Assembly (NCBI GenBank): GCA_013362785.1
Contig: JABFVM010000518.1
Coordinates: 1-35,575 of the forward strand
From: Streptomyces sp.
GTDB lineage: Bacteria > Actinomycetota > Actinomycetes > Streptomycetales > Streptomycetaceae
Reading direction: 5' to 3'
Length of the DNA stretch: 35,575 nt
In this document: piece by piece, positions 30,800 to 35,575 of the stretch
How positions within the stretch are numbered: the stretch's first letter is position 1
How the letters are laid out: each line of letters begins with the position of its first letter
Translations under genes and position numbers: made by a program
The notes under the pieces: model-generated
The model's database searches: none
Told to the model about the DNA's origin: nothing
The model's input: the letters and a program-made list of their open reading frames with translations, nothing else

Positions 30800-31765
30800 A
30801 TGCGCCGTACAGCTTCCGTTCTTCCGCTGATTTTGCTCGGTTTGGGAGTGTTCGCACTGGTCTTCGGCCAGCTGCTCGACCGGTATGTGGAGCCACGGGT
30901 CAAACGCACGCCGGTCGACGTCCAGACGGACTCGGTCCTCACCGGGACAGGGAGCTTTTTCGACACCGGCGCCCTGAAGACCGTGCACGGGAAGCGGATC
31001 ACGGTCACCCGCCGGATCGTGGGAGACGTGGCCGCCGCCGAGCGCAGCGGGAACGCGGTGTGGAACGTCTCCACGCAGATCGACACCCCCGCCACGCTGT
31101 CGTTGCGGGACCCGCGCAGGTCGCTGCAGTGGACCACCGAGCGCTGGGTCACGGACCGGCGGACCAACCAGCCGGTGCACTGCTGCGGCGAGCAGCCGTC
31201 GTTCCGTGGCGACGCCTATCTGAAGTTCCCGTTCGACGTGCAGAAACGCACCTACCGCTGGTGGGACGGCGTGCTCGGCGCGGCCGTGCCGCTGAAGTAC
31301 TCCGGGACCGAGAAGGTGCTCGGACAGACGGGCTACCGGTTCACCGGCAGCGTGGCGCCCAGGCGGACGGAGGTCACCCGTGAGGTGCCCGGCACGCTGG
31401 TCGGGCGGCCGAAGCAGCGGCAGGTGACGGCCGAGGAGTGGTATGCCAACGGCCGGATCGAGCTGGTGGTGGAGCGGCGCACGGGCCGGATCATGAACGC
31501 CCGGATCGCGCCGAGGATCACGCTGCGCGCACCCGGGGCCCAGCAGGACGCGGTCACGCTGCTGGCGAGCGACCGGCTGGAGTTCACCGAGGCGACCCGC
31601 CGCACCCAGGTGGCGCTGACCGCCCGGGACAGCCGTCGGCTGGAGGTGCTGGGCGAGACCGCGCCCATGCTCGCCACGGTCGCGGGCGGTGTGTTCACGG
31701 CCGCGGGGCTGGCCTTCCTGGTCCGTGAGCGTCGGCGGCGGGCGGCGACGGAGGACTCACAGTAA
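30800..31765 (+). CDS. DUF3068 (PorA-like) membrane protein
   Basis: 321 residues with one N-terminal membrane helix (SVLPLILLGLGVFALVFGQLL, ~6-26), a large extracytoplasmic beta-rich domain with VTRRIVGDV, DRYVEPRVKRTP and CCGEQP segments, and a C-terminal helix (~288-312) before a basic tail. This is the DUF3068 layout of actinobacteria, often labelled porin PorA-like; the function is not established. GGAG lies 7 bases before the ATG. It is first in a cluster with a GT4 glycosyltransferase, a methyltransferase and an AftD-like protein, which suggests a role in making or placing a surface glycan. Confidence 0.88.
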   Translation: MRRTASVLPLILLGLGVFALVFGQLLDRYVEPRVKRTPVDVQTDSVLTGTGSFFDTGALKTVHGKRITVTRRIVGDVAAAERSGNAVWNVSTQIDTPATLSLRDPRRSLQWTTERWVTDRRTNQPVHCCGEQPSFRGDAYLKFPFDVQKRTYRWWDGVLGAAVPLKYSGTEKVLGQTGYRFTGSVAPRRTEVTREVPGTLVGRPKQRQVTAEEWYANGRIELVVERRTGRIMNARIAPRITLRAPGAQQDAVTLLASDRLEFTEATRRTQVALTARDSRRLEVLGETAPMLATVAGGVFTAAGLAFLVRERRRRAATEDSQ

Positions 31766-31773
31766 GCCGACAG

Positions 31774-31809
31774 TGCTCACACAGGTGACTGCTCCGGGGG
31801 GTGTGAGCA
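31774..31809 (+). terminator. Hairpin after the DUF3068 gene
   Basis: TGCTCACAC (31774-31782) pairs perfectly with GTGTGAGCA (31801-31809), loop 18, in the 225-base gap before the GT4 gene. It could be a partial terminator. Confidence 0.5.
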
Positions 31810-31990
31810 GGGGGAAATTGTCACCTTCGTGCGTAGCCAGATCGAACGCTTCATCCGAAAACTTACGTTACCAACCAGTACCTCCGCGTTCTCCCGGAAC
31901 CGGCCCAACCGTCACACAACGTCCCCGCCCAGCGTGTCTCCCCCGGACGCCCGGCTCCCCGCCCCCCTCGTTCGACGAGTTGGAGCAACG

Positions 31991-33334
31991 ATGCCCCCGC
32001 ACGCTTCCTCCCTGCTCTCCGGCCTCGTCCCCGGCCAAGTCCCCGGCCCGGCCCCCGGCCATGAGGACATCGCCCCCGCTCATCCCCGCACCGCTCGCCG
32101 CCGTACCCCCGGCGTCGATGTCACCGACGCAGGCTCGTCCCCGTTCCCGCGCCGGATCGTGTTCCTCGCCCGCCGCGATCTGGGCAACCCCGCCGCCGGC
32201 GGTTCCGAACTGCTCGTCGACCGCGTCGCCGACGGACTCACGGCGGCCGGCCACCAGGTCACGCTGCTGTGCGGCGGTCCGGCCGCCCACCGCGACTACC
32301 GCGTGGTCTCGGCGGGCGGCGACGCCGGTCATTTCCTGCGCGCCAAGCGGGCGTTCGCCCGTCAGGTCGGGGACTGCGACCTCCTGGTGGAGGTGTGCAA
32401 CGGCATGCCGTACCTGGCTCCGCTGTGGCACCGCGGTCCGACGCTGTGTCTGGTGAACCATGTGCACACCGACCTGTGGGACATGCGCTACCCGGGTCCG
32501 ATGGCCCGGCTCGGCCGCCGGCTGGAGCACTGGGCGCTGGCCGGCCCGCACCGCGACAGCCTGACCGTCGCCGTGTCCGACTCCACGGCCGCGGCACTGC
32601 GCGCCATCGGTGTCGGGCCGGAGCGGATCAGGGTGGTCCACAACGGCGTGGACGCGCCCGGTCCACTGCTGCCCAAGGCCGCCGAGCCGCTGTTCGTGGC
32701 GGTGGGGCGGCTGGTCGAGTACAAGCGGATCGATCTGCTGCTGCGGCTGTGGGAGCGGGTGCGTCCGGTCACCGGCGGGCAGCTGGTCATCGTCGGGGAG
32801 GGCCCCGAGCGGGACCGGCTGCAGGCCATGGCCGGCCCCCGTGTGGTGTTCACCGGCCACGTCTCGGAGGCGGAGAAGCACCGGCTGCTGTGCCGGGCGT
32901 GGCTGCTGCTGCACCCCTCCCTGGTGGAGGGCTGGGGCCTGGTCGTCACCGAGGCCGCGGCGCGCGGCACCCCGTCCGTCGGCTTCGACATACCCGGCCT
33001 GCGGGACTCCGTCGTGGACGGGGTGACGGGTGTGCTGGCCGGGGGCGAGAGCTCGTTCGCGGCGGCCTGGTGCGCACTCGCGCTCAGCCCCGAGCGCCGG
33101 AGTGTCATGGGCCGTGCCGCCGAGGCGCGCGCCGAGAACTTCCGGTGGAGCAACACGGTCCGGCAGTTCCGGGAGGTGGCCGCGGAGGCCTGCCGTACGG
33201 CACGGTCCGCACCGGGCGCCGCGCCCGGTCTGCCGCTCCCCCGTGTGGCGCCCGGATCGGCCCTCCCGTCGGCGTCCGCCGCGACCCTGCCACCGCCCGC
33301 CCCGCCGGTGCGTGAGGTGACCGCGCATGACTGA
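31991..33334 (+). CDS. Family 4 glycosyltransferase (GT-B)
   Basis: 447-residue cytoplasmic glycosyltransferase. N-terminal Rossmann half: RRIVFLARRDLGNPAAGGSELLVDRVADGL, where the GGSE loop helps acceptor binding; linker RIRVVHNGVD (~residue 220); C-terminal donor half with FVAVGRLVEYKRIDLLL (~235-251), LVIVGEGPERDRL and the E-x7-E motif in PSLVEGWGLVVTEAAARG (~320). The ~35 N-terminal and ~60 C-terminal residues are low-complexity Pro/Ala. ATG at 31991 has TTGGAG 5-6 bases before it; an in-frame GTG at 31829 is judged untranslated. Its 3' end overlaps the methyltransferase start by 8 bases. The product probably contributes to a cell-surface glycan. Confidence 0.92.
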   Translation: MPPHASSLLSGLVPGQVPGPAPGHEDIAPAHPRTARRRTPGVDVTDAGSSPFPRRIVFLARRDLGNPAAGGSELLVDRVADGLTAAGHQVTLLCGGPAAHRDYRVVSAGGDAGHFLRAKRAFARQVGDCDLLVEVCNGMPYLAPLWHRGPTLCLVNHVHTDLWDMRYPGPMARLGRRLEHWALAGPHRDSLTVAVSDSTAAALRAIGVGPERIRVVHNGVDAPGPLLPKAAEPLFVAVGRLVEYKRIDLLLRLWERVRPVTGGQLVIVGEGPERDRLQAMAGPRVVFTGHVSEAEKHRLLCRAWLLLHPSLVEGWGLVVTEAAARGTPSVGFDIPGLRDSVVDGVTGVLAGGESSFAAAWCALALSPERRSVMGRAAEARAENFRWSNTVRQFREVAAEACRTARSAPGAAPGLPLPRVAPGSALPSASAATLPPPAPPVREVTAHD

Positions 33335-34100
33335 GGTCACCGAACGCCCGCTCAGGGACCCGTCCCTGCGCCGCTCGCTCACGCTGTTCCGGGCCTTCCT
33401 GCGGGAGCAGTCCGACCCCGACCGCTGCTACTCGCTGCTGGCGCGGGACGCGGTGGCCCAGGTGGCCCGCCACACGGACCTGCGGGGCCGGATCGTCCTC
33501 GACGTCGGCGGCGGACCGGGGCACTTCACCGAGGAGTTCCGCCGTAGGGGCGCCCACACCTGTCTCTTCGAGCCCGACGCCCGGGAGTTGGCGGCGCGAG
33601 GCCGCCCGCCGGAGGGCGCGGTGGTGGCCGACGGCTATCTGCTGCCGGTGGCCGACGGCGTCGCCGACGTGTGCTTCTCGTCGAACGTGCTGGAGCATGT
33701 GGCGGACCCGCAGACCTTCCTCAGCGAGATGGTCCGGGTCACCCGGCCCGGCGGGCTGATCTACGTCTCCTTCACCAACTGGCTCTCCCCGTGGGGCGGT
33801 CACGAGACCGCGCCCTGGCACTACCTCGGCGCGGACCGGGCCCGTGCGCGCTACCGCCGACGCACCGGCCGCGAGGCCAAGCACACCGTGGGCGAGAACC
33901 TCTTCCCCCTGCACATCGGCTCCACCCTGCGGCAGGTGCGCGCCCGTGAGGACGTGCGGATCGTCTCCGCCCGCTCCCGCTACTGGCCGTTCCTCCCGGG
34001 TGCCGTCACCCGGGTCCCCGGACTGAGAGAGATCGCCACCTGGAATCTGCTGCTGATCCTGCGTACCGGTCAGGCACCCGCTAGCGAGGCACGCTCATGA
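33327..34100 (+). CDS. Class I SAM-dependent methyltransferase
   Basis: 257 residues. Motif I is IVLDVGGGPGHFTEEF (~residues 56-71), the acidic residue at the end of strand 2 is in CLFEPDARE, and CFSSNVLEHVADPQTFLSEM is the Methyltransf_11-like motif. It uses S-adenosylmethionine to methylate an unknown acceptor; the coupling to a GT4 gene (8-base overlap) and to an AftD-like gene (ATGA overlap) suggests a glycan or lipid-linked sugar. No membrane segment is present. Confidence 0.92.
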   Translation: MTEVTERPLRDPSLRRSLTLFRAFLREQSDPDRCYSLLARDAVAQVARHTDLRGRIVLDVGGGPGHFTEEFRRRGAHTCLFEPDARELAARGRPPEGAVVADGYLLPVADGVADVCFSSNVLEHVADPQTFLSEMVRVTRPGGLIYVSFTNWLSPWGGHETAPWHYLGADRARARYRRRTGREAKHTVGENLFPLHIGSTLRQVRAREDVRIVSARSRYWPFLPGAVTRVPGLREIATWNLLLILRTGQAPASEARS

Positions 34101-35575
34101 GCACCACCATCCAGGCTCCCGCGCACGCCGCCCCCGCACCCGCCCCGACGGATCCGCCGGAACAACGGCACGGCCGACGCCTGCTGTTCGGGTTCTGGGC
34201 GGCCGTACTGACGGCCTTCCTCCTGGTGTCGCCGGGGCGGATGACCTTCGACACGAAGCTCGGTGTGGCCGCCGATCCGCTGCGGTTCCTCGGCGACCTC
34301 GGGCAGTTGTGGCACGACCGGGCGGGCTTCGGCGGCATCTCCGACCAGTACGTCGGTTACGCCTTCCCGATGCTGCCGTACTACGCCCTGACGGACCTGC
34401 TGCAGCTGCCGGTGTGGCTGGCCGAACGGCTGTGGCTGTCGATCGTCGTGACCACGGCGTTCTGGGGTGCGCTGCGGCTGGCGGAGCGGCTGGGCGTCGG
34501 TTCGTCCAGGACCCGTGTGCTGGGCGCCGTGGCGTATGCGCTGTGGCCGACCTTCACGATCGTCGTGGGCTCCACGTCCGCCGCCGCGCTGCCGGGGGCG
34601 CTGCTGCCCTGGGTGCTGCTGCCGCTGACCTCGGCGACGCTGACCCCGCGGATCGCCGCGGCCCGTTCCGCGCTGCTGGTGCCCTTCATGGGCGGGGTCA
34701 ACGCCGCCTCAACTCTCGCTTCGCTACTGCCGGTCGGCCTGTATCTGCTGAGCCGGCCCAAGGGTCCCCGGCGCCGGGCGCTGCTCGGCTGGTGGCTGCC
34801 GGGTGTGGTGCTGGCGACCGCCTGGTGGACGGTGCCGCTGCTGCTTCTGCGTGTCCACGGCGAGGACTTCATGCCGTACGTGGAGCAGGCGGACACCACC
34901 ACCGCCACCATGTCGGCGACGGAACTGCTGCGCGGCGCGGGCAACTGGGTGGCGTATCTGAACTTCGGCGATGCCTGGCTGCCGGCGGGCTGGACCGTCG
35001 CCGCGTCCGTCGTCGCCGTGCTCGGCTCGGCGTTCGCCGCCGCGCTGGGCCTGGCCGGGCTGGCCCGCCGCGACGTCCCCGAGCGGCGCTGGCTGCTGCT
35101 GACCGTGCTGGCCGTCGCGCTGATCGCCCTCGCCGGATACGGCGGCACGCTCGGCGCGCCCTTCCACGGCACCGTGCAGGGGTGGCTCGACGGCACGCTG
35201 CGGCCGTTCCGCAACATCTACAAGTTCCAGCCGGGACTCGCCCTCGCGCTCGCCCTCGGTCTGGCACATCTGACGGCGGTCCTGGCCGAGCGCCAAGGCA
35301 CCCGGGCCGCACGCGGACGCCGGTACGTCCCGGCGATCGCCGCGCTGCTCGTGCTGCCGGGGCTGGCGTGGCCGTACGTGAACGGCTCCGTCCTCCAGCC
35401 GGGCGCGTTCACCAAGTTGCCCTCGCACTGGGAGCAGGCGGCCGGCTGGCTGGACGAGCACGCCGCGGACAGCCGTGCCCTCGTCGTGCCGGCCACCGCG
35501 CACGGCGTCTACACCTGGGGCTCCCCCGTCGACCAGCCCTTCGACGTGCTGGCGAAGACCCGGTGGGCACAGCGG
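34097..35575 (+). CDS. AftD-like alpha-(1->3)-arabinofuranosyltransferase family membrane protein (3' truncated)
   Basis: Runs off the right edge with 493 codons visible and no stop; the family is usually well over 1,000 residues, so most of the C-terminal half is missing. The visible part is a Pro/Ala-rich start, then many membrane helices. The first large loop contains DTKLGVAADPLRFLGDLGQL and DQYVGYAFPMLPYYAL (~residues 50-95), which match the DUF3367/AftD type. A later segment FHGTVQGWLDGTLRPFRNIYKF (~365) is also characteristic. It likely uses a decaprenyl-phosphate sugar donor on the outer face of the membrane. The ATG overlaps the methyltransferase stop. In organisms without arabinogalactan the real product is uncertain. 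Confidence 0.85.
   Translation, partial: MSTTIQAPAHAAPAPAPTDPPEQRHGRRLLFGFWAAVLTAFLLVSPGRMTFDTKLGVAADPLRFLGDLGQLWHDRAGFGGISDQYVGYAFPMLPYYALTDLLQLPVWLAERLWLSIVVTTAFWGALRLAERLGVGSSRTRVLGAVAYALWPTFTIVVGSTSAAALPGALLPWVLLPLTSATLTPRIAAARSALLVPFMGGVNAASTLASLLPVGLYLLSRPKGPRRRALLGWWLPGVVLATAWWTVPLLLLRVHGEDFMPYVEQADTTTATMSATELLRGAGNWVAYLNFGDAWLPAGWTVAASVVAVLGSAFAAALGLAGLARRDVPERRWLLLTVLAVALIALAGYGGTLGAPFHGTVQGWLDGTLRPFRNIYKFQPGLALALALGLAHLTAVLAERQGTRAARGRRYVPAIAALLVLPGLAWPYVNGSVLQPGAFTKLPSHWEQAAGWLDEHAADSRALVVPATAHGVYTWGSPVDQPFDVLAKTRWAQR

Noticed and set aside
31829..31990. Longer form of the GT4 glycosyltransferase from GTG at 31829
   Set aside because: The extension is unlike the rest of the protein, the segment is less GC-rich, and ATG 31991 has a better ribosome binding site and gives the normal family N-terminus.

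Overview
The window is very high in G+C, with strong third-position GC bias, GTG and TTG starts, and ATGA stop/start overlaps. Its gene set includes a 20S proteasome subunit, a ROK regulator, MalFG-type permeases with no ATPase of their own, and a DUF3068/arabinofuranosyltransferase-like cluster. This points to a Streptomyces (or close relative) chromosome. I see no tRNA, rRNA, CRISPR array, insertion sequence or phage gene. Twenty-nine coding regions are supported. The last one runs off the right edge.

Left part (1-10.1 kb): a soluble pyridine nucleotide transhydrogenase (sth) ends at a strong hairpin. An APC permease follows, in an operon with an unrecognised 319-residue protein. Convergent to these, on the minus strand, are a NiCoT nickel/cobalt permease with a Nur-like box upstream, an orphan second proteasome beta subunit, a UPF0104/flippase-like membrane protein and a GT-C type membrane glycosyltransferase. 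The last two overlap by ATGA. A P-loop nucleoside-kinase-like protein is divergent from them.

Central part (10.1-19.7 kb): this looks like one carbohydrate-use locus. A minus-strand series encodes a lipoprotein binding protein, two MalF/MalG-type permeases and two leaderless (apparently cytoplasmic) proteins with an inferred alpha-toroid plus beta-sandwich, lyase-like layout. A ROK-family regulator lies upstream of the binding protein, and a BadF-type sugar kinase diverges from the ROK gene. The control region between regulator and kinase holds a perfect 8+8 bp inverted repeat on a promoter. An 11-bp motif (GAAAGCGCTTG) occurs once before the binding-protein gene and once before the next gene, a Tat-exported PAP2 phosphatase with an autotransporter-type beta-strand repeat. 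The likely flow is import of an oligosaccharide, intracellular cleavage, then phosphorylation of the released (amino)sugar.

Right-centre (19.8-29 kb): the PAP2 protein, a GT39-like membrane glycosyltransferase, an RpiR/SIS regulator, a small helical protein behind a 9+9 bp palindrome, a membrane-anchored CBM2-like protein without an enzyme domain, an ATP-grasp protein, and a divergent TetR / TetX-like FAD monooxygenase pair. A 12-bp tandem repeat and a palindrome on the -10 box lie between that pair.

Right end (29.1-35.6 kb): a PucR-type regulator with a small membrane protein, then a divergent cell-envelope cluster of DUF3068 protein, GT4 glycosyltransferase, methyltransferase and AftD-like membrane protein (3' truncated). 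The two directions appear to start from overlapping promoters.

The most striking single observation is the orphan proteasome beta subunit. It keeps the full catalytic set (Thr1, Asp17, Lys33) but has Phe45 and Val49 in the S1 pocket, where ordinary actinobacterial and human beta5 subunits have Ile/Met45 and Ala49. Position 49 is altered in the same way in a known self-resistance beta subunit.
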